Shown here piece by piece: positions 1 through 6,479 of a DNA stretch of 41,293 bases. The stretch covers positions 1 to 41,293 of the forward strand of contig MHXH01000015.1 of the NCBI GenBank assembly GCA_001824435.1, given 5' to 3'. How positions within the stretch are numbered: position 1 is the first letter of the stretch; every line of letters starts with the position of its first letter. The notes under the pieces were generated by a model. It saw nothing but the letters and a program-made list of their open reading frames with translations, ran no database searches and was not told the DNA's origin. The stretch comes from Parcubacteria group bacterium RIFCSPLOWO2_01_FULL_48_18. Lineage in GTDB: Bacteria > Patescibacteriota > Minisyncoccia > UBA6257 > WO2-01-48-18. The translations under genes were made by a program, and so were the position numbers.

Positions 1-163
1 TCCCGTCCAATTTATGCTATCGTTACAAGGTCAAAATATTCCTCATGTACCCGTGGAATCCAAAAGTGGGTGGCATCATACATTATTTTGACTTTTCATT
101 GCTTTCCCTGTAGATTGTAGGCAGGTCTTCATGATATTCGGGGCAAAGAACGGGAGAGCCAAG

Positions 164-490
164 ATGGAAGAAAAACTGCCCGGTTTGCCGCTTATTAAAG
201 CAGATGAGCCATACGGGTTTGAAGAGCACATCCATCGTTATGGTTCGGGCGATAATATGCTTAGGACCCATCGACTTGTCCAGCCGCGGGCTTTGCGAGC
301 GGGAGACATCCTCGCGACCGGAGATCGTGTTTTGTCTTCTCCCCGTGAGGGCGGCAACGGTCTCGTGCTCATTCATCTCACCGGTGGATCCGACGGGCAA
401 TGGGTAGGCGTACCCGCTCGTATCCCGATCGCGCTTCTTACCGAAGAAGACGGCGCCCCCGCAGACGTTTGGAAATTCAGCGAAGGGTGA
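164..490 (+). CDS. hypothetical protein, 108 aa
   Basis: I do not recognise this soluble protein of 108 residues. I chose the ATG at 164 over the in-frame ATG at 131 because a GGGAGAG ribosome-binding sequence lies about five bases before it. The middle (RALRAGDILATGDRVLSS, then GLVLIHLTGG) alternates hydrophobic and polar residues as in a small beta-rich domain, and there is no signal peptide or membrane segment. It stands alone before the presenilin-like gene, about 100 bases away, and I see no clear promoter. The opposite strand also has an open frame here, but it has no plausible start and reads as a shadow. Confidence 0.6.
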   Translation: MEEKLPGLPLIKADEPYGFEEHIHRYGSGDNMLRTHRLVQPRALRAGDILATGDRVLSSPREGGNGLVLIHLTGGSDGQWVGVPARIPIALLTEEDGAPADVWKFSEG

Positions 491-593
491 TTGCTGGCCG
501 TCAATCAATACGCCGCTTATCTGTACGAGAGCGGCATTTTTATGAAAATTGACTCGGTGATTTCATGCGCGGCTTCTGATATCATAAAAGGTG

Positions 594-1421
594 ATGCCGA
601 CGCATACCGTGTATTTTTTCCTCCTGCCGTTTATTGTTTCGCAGGCGCTTGCGATTTTTTTAACCGCGAAACTTTCCGGCGCCGAGCAGCTGGCGGTTTT
701 GGGACAGCAGGAATTTGATTGGATATCCATAGTCATTTCCGTAATCTTGTTCGCCGCACTCTTTTTTCTATTCAAGAGGTTCTTTACAAAGAAAGCCGCG
801 TTCGTATTTAGGATTCTTTTCATCGCTTCGATTTTCTTTAGTTTCGAGATTGTCTTTTCTGCTTTTGCCCTTGATCCTCTGCTTATCTTCTTGAGTGCGG
901 GAGTTATTGCAGCGGCGTATATGCTGCTGTCTTCTATTCTTGTCCATGATGTGCTGATTTTGGTTTCCTTTTCGGCGATTGCATCGGTTATGGGTATGGC
1001 GCTCGTTCCCATGGATGTGATTTTCTTGCTGGCGGCGTTGTCTCTCTATGATATTATTGCCGTTTATAAAACCCGGCACATGCAGGAAATGGCGCGGGCA
1101 TTCATCGGTTACCGCGTTATCCCCGCGTTCATTATTCCCGCTGCGCCGGCCGGGTTCTTGAAAAATCGGCAAGAGGTCGTCCCGTCTGTAGGAGATTATT
1201 TTATCATCGGAGGAGGAGATGTGGTATTGCCTACTGCCTTGACTGCGGCGGTGTTCCGGTTTGGAACGCTTCATTCCGTAATCGTCGGGGCGTTTGTTGT
1301 TGTAGGAGCGGCCGTGACGTACGGCCTTTTTCGGATGGGAAAGCGGATGCCGATTCCTGCTTTGCCGCCTCTTTCGCTTTTTGGCGTACTTGGCTACTTA
1401 CTCGGAAGTCTATTCCTATGA
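594..1421 (+). CDS. presenilin/SPP-type intramembrane aspartyl protease
   Basis: Predicted GxGD-type aspartyl protease, which cuts transmembrane segments of other proteins inside the membrane. All three hallmarks of the presenilin/signal peptide peptidase fold are visible in order in the 275 residues: LYDIIAVY with Asp153, IIGGGDV with Asp209, and the PAL motif at 255-257 (IPALPPL). Hydrophobic segments fill most of the protein, consistent with about nine membrane passes. Family knowledge: the two Asp residues form the catalytic pair and PAL helps place the substrate. GTG at 591 directly precedes ATG 594; an AAAGG sequence favours 594. The stop overlaps the next start (ATGA), so the two genes are probably co-translated. 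The substrate is unknown; archaeal-type SPP_2/DUF1119 homologues are the closest match by motif. Confidence 0.88.
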   Translation: MPTHTVYFFLLPFIVSQALAIFLTAKLSGAEQLAVLGQQEFDWISIVISVILFAALFFLFKRFFTKKAAFVFRILFIASIFFSFEIVFSAFALDPLLIFLSAGVIAAAYMLLSSILVHDVLILVSFSAIASVMGMALVPMDVIFLLAALSLYDIIAVYKTRHMQEMARAFIGYRVIPAFIIPAAPAGFLKNRQEVVPSVGDYFIIGGGDVVLPTALTAAVFRFGTLHSVIVGAFVVVGAAVTYGLFRMGKRMPIPALPPLSLFGVLGYLLGSLFL

Positions 1422-1765
1422 ATATGCCCTCCATTGTCAAAAATCGCAACCTATTAGTCATATTTTCCATTGCATTCGTACTGTGGTGCATTGCCGCCGG
1501 TTTGGCGTTTTTTAACTTTTCCAGCATTGCGTCGCCTTTGATTATCCATTTTGACGTCTATCGCGGACTTGATTTTCTCGGTTCGCGCGGCCACATATTC
1601 AATATCATCATCATTGCATTTGTACTATTAGTCACCGACTGTCTACTCGCCTCGGTGTTGCTCGAAACAGAAAAGATACTTTCGTATTACATCGGCTTTT
1701 TCTCGATGTTTATAAATGCGGTTGTGCTTATGGTAATTCTTGTATTGATGAATTTTAATCTTTAG
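1418..1765 (+). CDS. small membrane protein, DUF1648-like
   Basis: 115 residues with three hydrophobic segments, roughly at 12-32, 59-79 and 90-112. Between the first two is PLIIHFDVYRGLDFLG, which resembles the signature loop of DUF1648/SdpI-like proteins (P-I-H-F/Y-N-x-x-G-x-x-D-x-x-G). The function of that loop is not known. The start overlaps the stop of the presenilin-like protease by four bases, so the pair is translationally coupled and may act together. The next gene, a sugar transferase, begins three bases after the stop, making this the middle gene of a tight three-gene operon. Confidence 0.75.
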   Translation: MNMPSIVKNRNLLVIFSIAFVLWCIAAGLAFFNFSSIASPLIIHFDVYRGLDFLGSRGHIFNIIIIAFVLLVTDCLLASVLLETEKILSYYIGFFSMFINAVVLMVILVLMNFNL

Positions 1766-1768
1766 ACT

Positions 1769-2374
1769 ATGAAGGTGGACTATCCTTTTAAAAGATTTCT
1801 TGATGTGCTTGGCGCCGCGGTCGGCCTCATCGTTATTGTCCCGTTTGTTCCGATTATCGCGGCGGCGATAAAATTGAACAGCCGGGGGCCGTTGGTGGTA
1901 AAACTAGAAAGAGTAAGCGGCGGTAAGATAATAAAAGTATATAAATTTCGTTCGATGGTGGACGGCGCCCACGCGATGAAACCGAGCCTGGCGCGCCTCA
2001 ATGAACGAACAGACGGCCCGTTTTTTAAGATCAAGAACGACCCGCGTATCACGCGCGCCGGAAGAATATTACGAAAATTCCGCCTCGATGAATTCCCCCA
2101 GCTTTTTAACGTCTTTAAAGGAGAGTTGAGTCTTGTGGGTCCCCGGCCGCATGAGTCCGAAGAGGTGGAGAAGTATCCTCCAGAGCACCGCACGATCGTT
2201 CTTGCGAAGGCCGGCGTCACAGGCCTCTCACAGGTGAATGGGGCATCAAGCCTGCCCTATTTGAGAGAGCTGGAACTCGATAAACATTACATCGAGAATG
2301 TATCGCTATGGCTGGATTTGAAAATTATTGCAAAGACAATCAAAATCATTTTTTCTGACCCCACTGCAGTTTAA
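1769..2374 (+). CDS. polyprenyl-phosphate sugar-1-phosphate transferase
   Basis: Bacterial sugar transferase (PF02397 type) that moves a sugar-1-phosphate from a nucleotide sugar to undecaprenyl phosphate, starting glycan assembly on the inner membrane face. Visible: one N-terminal hydrophobic segment (about residues 12-35), then KFRSM, DPRITRAG, LDEFPQLFNVFKGELSLVG and GPRPHE, all conserved blocks of the family, and a C-terminal amphipathic region. At 201 residues it is the short catalytic-core form, without the N-terminal multi-pass region of WbaP/WcaJ. It follows the DUF1648-like gene by three bases. The downstream glycosyltransferases, MurJ and DUF4012 protein suggest a common surface-glycan pathway now interrupted by the DGR cassette. 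The sugar cannot be told from sequence. Confidence 0.93.
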   Translation: MKVDYPFKRFLDVLGAAVGLIVIVPFVPIIAAAIKLNSRGPLVVKLERVSGGKIIKVYKFRSMVDGAHAMKPSLARLNERTDGPFFKIKNDPRITRAGRILRKFRLDEFPQLFNVFKGELSLVGPRPHESEEVEKYPPEHRTIVLAKAGVTGLSQVNGASSLPYLRELELDKHYIENVSLWLDLKIIAKTIKIIFSDPTAV

Positions 2375-2399
2375 CAAAGTACTCAGGACATGTTATAAT
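2371..2399 (+). promoter_or_regulatory. sigma-70-type promoter for the DGR target gene
   Basis: TTAACA (2371-2376), 17 bases, TATAAT (2394-2399). The -35 box overlaps the stop codon of the sugar transferase. Transcription from here would give a leader of about 165 bases with a long hairpin before the DGR target gene. Confidence 0.7.
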
Positions 2400-2444
2400 T
2401 GGGTTAGCATCAGGATTTTGGAAAAAATGCTTGCATAAGACATC

Positions 2445-2492
2445 AGGCCGCAGTTTTCAGTCCTGTTATTAAAGGACTGAAAACTGCGGCTT
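2445..2492 (+). other. long leader hairpin upstream of the DGR target gene
   Basis: A 17-base perfect stem (GCCGCAGTTTTCAGTCC, 2447-2463, with its complement at 2474-2490) closed by a 10-base loop; a G-T and an A-T pair extend it to 19. No T-run follows, so it is not a standard terminator. It sits between the promoter and the Shine-Dalgarno of the target gene, where it could affect mRNA stability or translation, or be part of a structured RNA. Confidence 0.75.
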
Positions 2493-2568
2493 GTGCAAAG
2501 CGCAGAGCGGGCTTGCTCGGGACTCCGGCGAATGCTTGGGGTGAGGAGTGAGCTAAACAAGGAGATAT

Positions 2569-3234
2569 ATGGCAAGGCGGACTGGTGTTACGGGTGCTGG
2601 TCTTGGTTTCATCACCGACTTTCTGACGAGCTTTCGTCAGGCTATTAAGGACGCTGGTGGCGAGTATAAAGACATCTTGGTTGCGGATCCAACTACGGAG
2701 ACCGGAAGGGTGTTTTTGGCGAAGTGGGCGCAGGATGTCGTCCAAGCTGCGCGTGGAACCGCGAATGTATTTCCGATCTGGAAGACTATCCAGCTCGGAA
2801 CCTACCGGTCTGCGAAGGAACTTCTCGAGGCGTTCGAAGCCGGTGGATACCGCGTGAGTAGTTGGGCGAGCGACATCTTGAATAGGGTTGTCGTGAGCAC
2901 AGCGCTAACGACGATTGATCTGGTCGTTGTCTCTGTTGCTGAACTCGGTTTCAAGGACGGTGCGACGTTCAAGCAGATCTGCGAGTGTGCTTTTAAGCTC
3001 GGTTTCGAGTTCTGTCCTGTAGAAGTTGGTGTACAGCTTCGGCTGCAGTATGCCGACCAGCCGATGGGCGAATGGCTCATCATTGCCCATGGGCCGATTT
3101 CTGGCTCGGGCGGCGTCCTCGACGTGTTCCGCGTGGGACACGACCGCGGTGGTCGGTGGTTGGATGGCGGCAGCGGCTACTCCGGCAGCTTCTGGTCTGG
3201 CGGCAACCGGTTCGTCTTCGCCCGGCGCAAGTAG
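2569..3234 (+). CDS. DGR target protein with C-terminal variable C-type-lectin-like domain
   Basis: 221-residue protein whose last 45 codons are the variable repeat of a diversity-generating retroelement. Its C-terminus (RVGHDRGGRWLDGGSG, then FWSGGNRFVFARR) has the R-W-L, F-W and R-F-V-F framework of DGR target proteins with a C-type-lectin fold, where variable residues form a binding surface. Residues about 115-160 (DLVVVSVAELGF, EVGVQLRLQY, GEWLIIA) match a region often found before the variable domain in such proteins. No signal peptide or membrane helix is seen, so its location is unclear. AAGGAG precedes the ATG by a few bases. Of 20 mismatches between the variable and template repeats, 18 are at template adenines. 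Wild-type ligand unknown; a role in surface or host recognition is inference. Confidence 0.9.
   Translation: MARRTGVTGAGLGFITDFLTSFRQAIKDAGGEYKDILVADPTTETGRVFLAKWAQDVVQAARGTANVFPIWKTIQLGTYRSAKELLEAFEAGGYRVSSWASDILNRVVVSTALTTIDLVVVSVAELGFKDGATFKQICECAFKLGFEFCPVEVGVQLRLQYADQPMGEWLIIAHGPISGSGGVLDVFRVGHDRGGRWLDGGSGYSGSFWSGGNRFVFARRK
3097..3230 (+). repeat. DGR variable repeat (VR)
   Basis: Aligns without gaps to 3580-3713 (offset 483). Differences at template adenines: VR positions 3104, 3110, 3115, 3116, 3121, 3130, 3131, 3137, 3145, 3146, 3149, 3163, 3166, 3170, 3173, 3178, 3185 and 3188 (14 to G, 2 to C, 2 to T). Only 3120 (T to C) and 3165 (C to T) are not at an adenine. The last 42 bases (3189-3230) are identical and probably contain the initiation-of-mutagenic-homing site; they end just before the stop codon. 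Confidence 0.95.
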
Positions 3235-3302
3235 CGCTCGGATCTTGAACCTCGGGTCTTGTACTTTGACCCTTGGAACTTTGTCCTCCGCGCGCATCAA
3301 AA

Positions 3303-3345
3303 TGCCCGGTGTTCCAATAAAGGAATGCCGGGCAGTTGTATTTTT
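3303..3345 (+). terminator. hairpin terminator after the DGR target gene
   Basis: Stem TGCCCGG plus TTCC (3303-3315) pairs with GGAA plus CCGGGCA (3322-3334) around a 6-base loop, with a 2-base internal mismatch. A T-rich stretch (GTTGTATTTTTG) follows. It may also be the stem-loop that commonly lies downstream of DGR variable repeats. Confidence 0.65.
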
Positions 3346-3579
3346 GATATTATTAAATTGGTAGTAGGTAAATATGCAGGAGGTTACGGCTTCCTGATGC
3401 CGAATCCAGTATCCATACATCGGGTGTGTCGCTGACTATGGTTGGTGACAGAGTGGTGTATGCAGACACTTCATAAAAAATGAAGCTACTTGGTGTAGTA
3501 TGCTCGGTGAGTTTAGCTCGCAAATACGATTCAATCCCGAGAGCATTCAAGGGGTGGTGGCACGGACGGCATGCTATAC

Positions 3580-3713
3580 ATTTCTGACTCGGACGGCAAC
3601 CTTAACGTGTTCAACGTGGAACACGACAACGATGGTCGGTGGTTGAACAGCGACAACGGCAACTCCGACAACTTCTGGTCTGGCGGCAACCGGTTCGTCT
3701 TCGCCCGGCGCAA
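3580..3713 (+). repeat. DGR template repeat (TR)
   Basis: Non-coding template copy of the variable repeat, same strand, about 350 bases after it. Read in the target frame it is rich in AAC/GAC codons (for example NDGRWLNSDNGNSDNFW), the codons that adenine mutagenesis diversifies best. It holds 31 adenines, 18 of which are changed in the VR. The 42-base 3' tail is identical to the VR. Known mechanism: TR RNA is copied by the DGR reverse transcriptase with adenine-specific errors and the cDNA replaces the VR. Confidence 0.95.
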
Positions 3714-3728
3714 CTCTCTTCATTTCTT

Positions 3729-3756
3729 CTCCGGTTTTATGCCGGAGTAGTTTTGT
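3729..3756 (+). terminator. short hairpin after the template repeat
   Basis: CTCCGG (3729-3734), a 7-base loop and CCGGAG (3742-3747), followed by TAGTTTTGTTT. It could end the template RNA. It lies just before the reverse transcriptase remnant. Confidence 0.5.
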
Positions 3757-4044
3757 TTATCAAGCTGCCCCTTCCGGACAGTTGCTTCCGGCATAGATTT
3801 TTTAGGTTGGATACATTTTCCGGATCATCGGGCTTTGAGAACCGCTACAAAACGAAGGATGATAAGGAAAGTGGGGGAACATCCGAAACCGGAAATGCTT
3901 ACATCGTATCAAGGGCTTCTCTGGCACGGCAATACTTATGCATTGCAGGAATTGATGTTAAAAAGATATAGTAATGAATATAGGTCTGATGGCGATAGGA
4001 TTATTTTTTCTGATTCAACGAACAATGTAACGGCAGCTTCTTAG
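3751..4044 (+). pseudogene. C-terminal remnant of DGR reverse transcriptase
   Basis: An open frame running from the in-frame TAG at 3748-3750 to the stop at 4042-4044 encodes the end of a retron/DGR-type reverse transcriptase. From about 3778 it reads GIDFLGWIHFPDHRALR, then TATKRRMIRK, then SYQGLLWHGNTYALQ. These are the FLG motif after the palm, the thumb region and the SYxGxLxHxNTY tail of DGR reverse transcriptases. The fingers and palm, including the catalytic YxDD box (normally more than 200 residues), are absent: only about 65 bases separate the template repeat from the homology. A TTG at 3835 could start a short product but would lack all catalytic residues. Its position after the template repeat is a normal DGR order, so I read it as the 3' end of the original gene after a deletion. 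A misassembly is the main alternative. Confidence 0.88.
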
Positions 4045-4127
4045 CTTTTTAGCTTGTAGCTTCTTAGTGTACTGCGTGATTACTGGATATTTAAAGGCGC
4101 TACAAGCTACAAGCTACAAGCTACAAG
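4045..4127 (+). repeat. 7-base tandem repeat with complementary upstream arm
   Basis: Four exact copies of CTACAAG (4100-4127) lie just before the first glycosyltransferase. TAGCTTGTAGC (4050-4060) is complementary to GCTACAAGCTA (4099-4109), so several alternative hairpins can form in the 5' region of that gene. No gene is seen in this stretch. Confidence 0.7.
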
Positions 4128-4133
4128 CTGAAA

Positions 4134-5234
4134 TTGAAAGTAGCCTTAGTCCACGATTATCTCAATCAATACGGAGGAGCAGAACGGGTGCTCGAGGCGA
4201 TTTCCGAGCTTTTTCCCAAAGCGCCAATCTATACGCTTTTTTACGATCCGGAAAAGACCTTTTTTAAATTTGCGCGGCGTACCGTCATTACGTCTCCGCT
4301 TCAGAATATCCCTCTGGTAAAAACGAATCACCGGTTTTTTATCCCCTTGATGCCGCTTGCGGTGAGTTTTTTGGACGCACGACCGTACGACCTCGTCATT
4401 TCCAGTTCGGCAAGTTATGCGAAAGGGGTGAGGAGCGGCAGCGCTTATCACCTGTGTTATTGCCATACGCCTTTGCGTTACGCATGGGAAGACAAAGAAT
4501 ATCTGGTAACGCATCCGGCGCTTCAGTCTTTTCCCATGAAAATAGCCGGCAGCGTACTCGCCGCATACTTGCGTCGATGGGACAGGCGCGCATCAAAAAA
4601 ACCTAATTTGTTTATCGCCAATTCGCGTTTTATTGCAGATAAAATTTCGCGATTCTACGGCCGCGACGCAGCGGTAATGCATCCGCCGGTTGACACCTCT
4701 GTCTTTTATCCGGAAAGAGGGAGAAAGCGCAATTATTTTTTGGCGGTTGGCAGATTTCTTCATTACAAGCGTTTTGACGTAATCATCGAAGCGTTTAATA
4801 AACTTGATGAGCCGCTTGTGATTATCGGTTCCGGTCCCGAAGAGGATCGTTTGAAACGGATGGTATGGAATAAAAGCATTTCCTTTGTGCCGTACGTAGA
4901 AGATGAGCGCGATCTGCGCTTCTATTATAATGGCGCGAGAGCGCTCCTATTCCCGCAAGTGGAAGATTTTGGTTTGACTGCGGCTGAAGCCATTGCGTGC
5001 GGAACTCCGGTCGTAGCATATCGGGCCGGCGGCGCTGTGGAAATTGTGCGAGAAGGAATAAGCGGCTTATTTTTCGATGAGCAAACCCCCGAAGCGATAC
5101 GGGAAGCGGTGAAGCGGTTTAAACGAACTCGTTTTGACAGCCGCAGTGTCGCCAAAGAAGGAAGGCGATTTTCCAAAGAGCGATTTCAGAAGGAATTTTC
5201 GGCAGTACTCTCCGCCCAAGGATTTTTAATTTGA
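4134..5234 (+). CDS. GT4-family glycosyltransferase
   Basis: Retaining GT-B glycosyltransferase that transfers a nucleotide-linked sugar to a lipid- or glycan-bound acceptor at the cytoplasmic face. The 366 residues begin MKVALVHDYLNQYGGAERVL, the usual start of this group with the acceptor-side glycine motif. The C-terminal donor domain starts near residue 200 (NYFLAVGRF, then LVIIGSGPE) and carries the E-x7-E motif in VEDFGLTAAEAIACGTPV. The start is a TTG; no ATG fits and no Shine-Dalgarno is visible, as the tandem repeat lies directly upstream. The stop overlaps the start of the next glycosyltransferase. Related to WbaZ-like mannosyltransferases, but the sugar is not predictable. Confidence 0.9.
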   Translation: MKVALVHDYLNQYGGAERVLEAISELFPKAPIYTLFYDPEKTFFKFARRTVITSPLQNIPLVKTNHRFFIPLMPLAVSFLDARPYDLVISSSASYAKGVRSGSAYHLCYCHTPLRYAWEDKEYLVTHPALQSFPMKIAGSVLAAYLRRWDRRASKKPNLFIANSRFIADKISRFYGRDAAVMHPPVDTSVFYPERGRKRNYFLAVGRFLHYKRFDVIIEAFNKLDEPLVIIGSGPEEDRLKRMVWNKSISFVPYVEDERDLRFYYNGARALLFPQVEDFGLTAAEAIACGTPVVAYRAGGAVEIVREGISGLFFDEQTPEAIREAVKRFKRTRFDSRSVAKEGRRFSKERFQKEFSAVLSAQGFLI

Positions 5235-6463
5235 ACTTGTCAAGGGTACTTATAGATATCCGTTTGCTTTCCTCGGGTAAGACAACCGGCATCGAGGAAT
5301 ACACGCGGCAGATGGTAAAGCATCTGCCCGTGATTGATCGCGACAACGAGTACGCGCTTTTTTATAATTCATTCAAGCGGCGGGAGATAGAATTAGAATG
5401 GGGTGATTATCCTCCGATTCGCGCGAATCGGAGGATAATCGGCGGACATATCCACAAAAATTCCGAAGCTCCGCAGAACGCGCGAAGCGTTTCCGTTAAA
5501 AAGTACTCCATACCGAATAAACTCTTTGATGCATCGATGCGATTTTTCGGATATCCGAAGATTGATGCATGGATAAGAACCGATCTTATTTTCAGCCCAC
5601 ATTTTAATATTCTTTCGTATTCTCGGGGCGTAAAACGGGTTATGACCGTTCACGACTTGTCGTTTCTCCATCATCCGCAGTTTTTTTCATGGCGCAAGCG
5701 ATTCTGGCACTGGCTTCAAAATTATAAAGAGCAAATTCTCCGCGCCGACCACCTCATTGCCGTATCCGATTATACGAAAGCGGATGTCGTGGAGCTCATC
5801 GGCGTGCCAGCCGAGAAGATTACGCGGATTTATTCCGGCATAGACGCTTCTTTTAGGAAAATCTCTCTGGACGACGAAGAGATGCAAAAATATAAAAGGC
5901 AGCACGCCATGACGCGGCCGTTTTTCCTCTATATGGGAGTTTTGGAGCCGCGCAAGAATATCGTCGCCATCATTCGAGCTTTTAACGCGATAAAAGAGGA
6001 TTCTCGTTTCCGTGAATTTCAGCTTGTGCTTGCGGGCTCGGCCGGTTGGCTCTATAATGAGATATTTGAAGAAGCGAGGCGTTCTCGTTGGAAAACGGAC
6101 ATTCGCTTTCTTGGCGAAATAGCGCCTCACGACAGGGTTTATACATATAATCTGGCAGAAGCATTTATCTATCCTTCTTTTTTCGAAGGATTCGGATTTC
6201 CGCCGCTCGAGGCCCAGGCTTGCGGCATTGCGGTGATTGCGTCCAATCGGTCTTCGCTTCCGGAAATACTGGGTAGTTCGGCGCTACTTGTAGACCCGTG
6301 GCGTATTGACGATATCGTGGTAGCCGCGAAAGAGATTGTTTTGTCGCCAAGGTTTAAAGAGAAAATGGTGCAGGCCGGTTTTCAAAATATCAGGCGTTTT
6401 GACTGGAAAAAAACAGCAACCGAAACATTGGAAATATTCAAAATTCAAAATTCTAGATTCTAG
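5231..6463 (+). CDS. GT4-family glycosyltransferase with internal palindromic insertion
   Basis: Second GT-B glycosyltransferase (410 residues), probably adding the next sugar of the same glycan. It starts with VLIDIRLLSSGKTTGIEEYT, continues with VMTVHDLSFLHHP and the acceptor-domain end AVSDYTKADV, then the donor domain from about residue 232 (FFLYMGVLEPRKN, LVLAGSAGW) with the E-x7-E motif in FEGFGFPPLEAQACG. It starts with TTG overlapping the previous stop (TTGA), so translation is coupled. Codons for DYPPIRANRRII (about residues 59-70) are a perfect 36-base palindrome, exactly 12 codons, inside a stretch that looks longer than in related proteins; see findings. Confidence 0.9.
   Translation: MNLSRVLIDIRLLSSGKTTGIEEYTRQMVKHLPVIDRDNEYALFYNSFKRREIELEWGDYPPIRANRRIIGGHIHKNSEAPQNARSVSVKKYSIPNKLFDASMRFFGYPKIDAWIRTDLIFSPHFNILSYSRGVKRVMTVHDLSFLHHPQFFSWRKRFWHWLQNYKEQILRADHLIAVSDYTKADVVELIGVPAEKITRIYSGIDASFRKISLDDEEMQKYKRQHAMTRPFFLYMGVLEPRKNIVAIIRAFNAIKEDSRFREFQLVLAGSAGWLYNEIFEEARRSRWKTDIRFLGEIAPHDRVYTYNLAEAFIYPSFFEGFGFPPLEAQACGIAVIASNRSSLPEILGSSALLVDPWRIDDIVVAAKEIVLSPRFKEKMVQAGFQNIRRFDWKKTATETLEIFKIQNSRF
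5405..5440 (+). repeat. 36-base perfect palindrome inside a coding region
   Basis: The half-site GATTATCCTCCGATTCGC (5405-5422) is followed directly by its exact reverse complement (5423-5440). Its length is a multiple of three and the reading frame continues through it. No flanking target duplication is visible. Confidence 0.95.
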
Positions 6464-6479
6464 ACCCACGTTTTTATAT

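Noticed and set aside
83-508. 141-aa frame on the - strand opposite the first gene
   Set aside because: It has no good ribosome-binding site and unlikely composition; the + strand frame has a Shine-Dalgarno at the right distance.
3026-3364. Other-frame ORFs across the variable and template repeats (also 3639-3971)
   Set aside because: They are low-complexity reading frames that exist because of the GC-rich repeats; the lectin-like frame explains the sequence better.
3335-3579. Accessory variability protein (Avd) gene between target gene and template repeat
   Set aside because: No frame long enough for the usual four-helix protein of about 120 residues is present in this stretch.
3541-3750. 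Template repeat read as a second diversified target gene
   Set aside because: The frame is open through the repeat but there is no start region, Shine-Dalgarno or N-terminal domain before it, and its adenine-rich codons are what a template needs.
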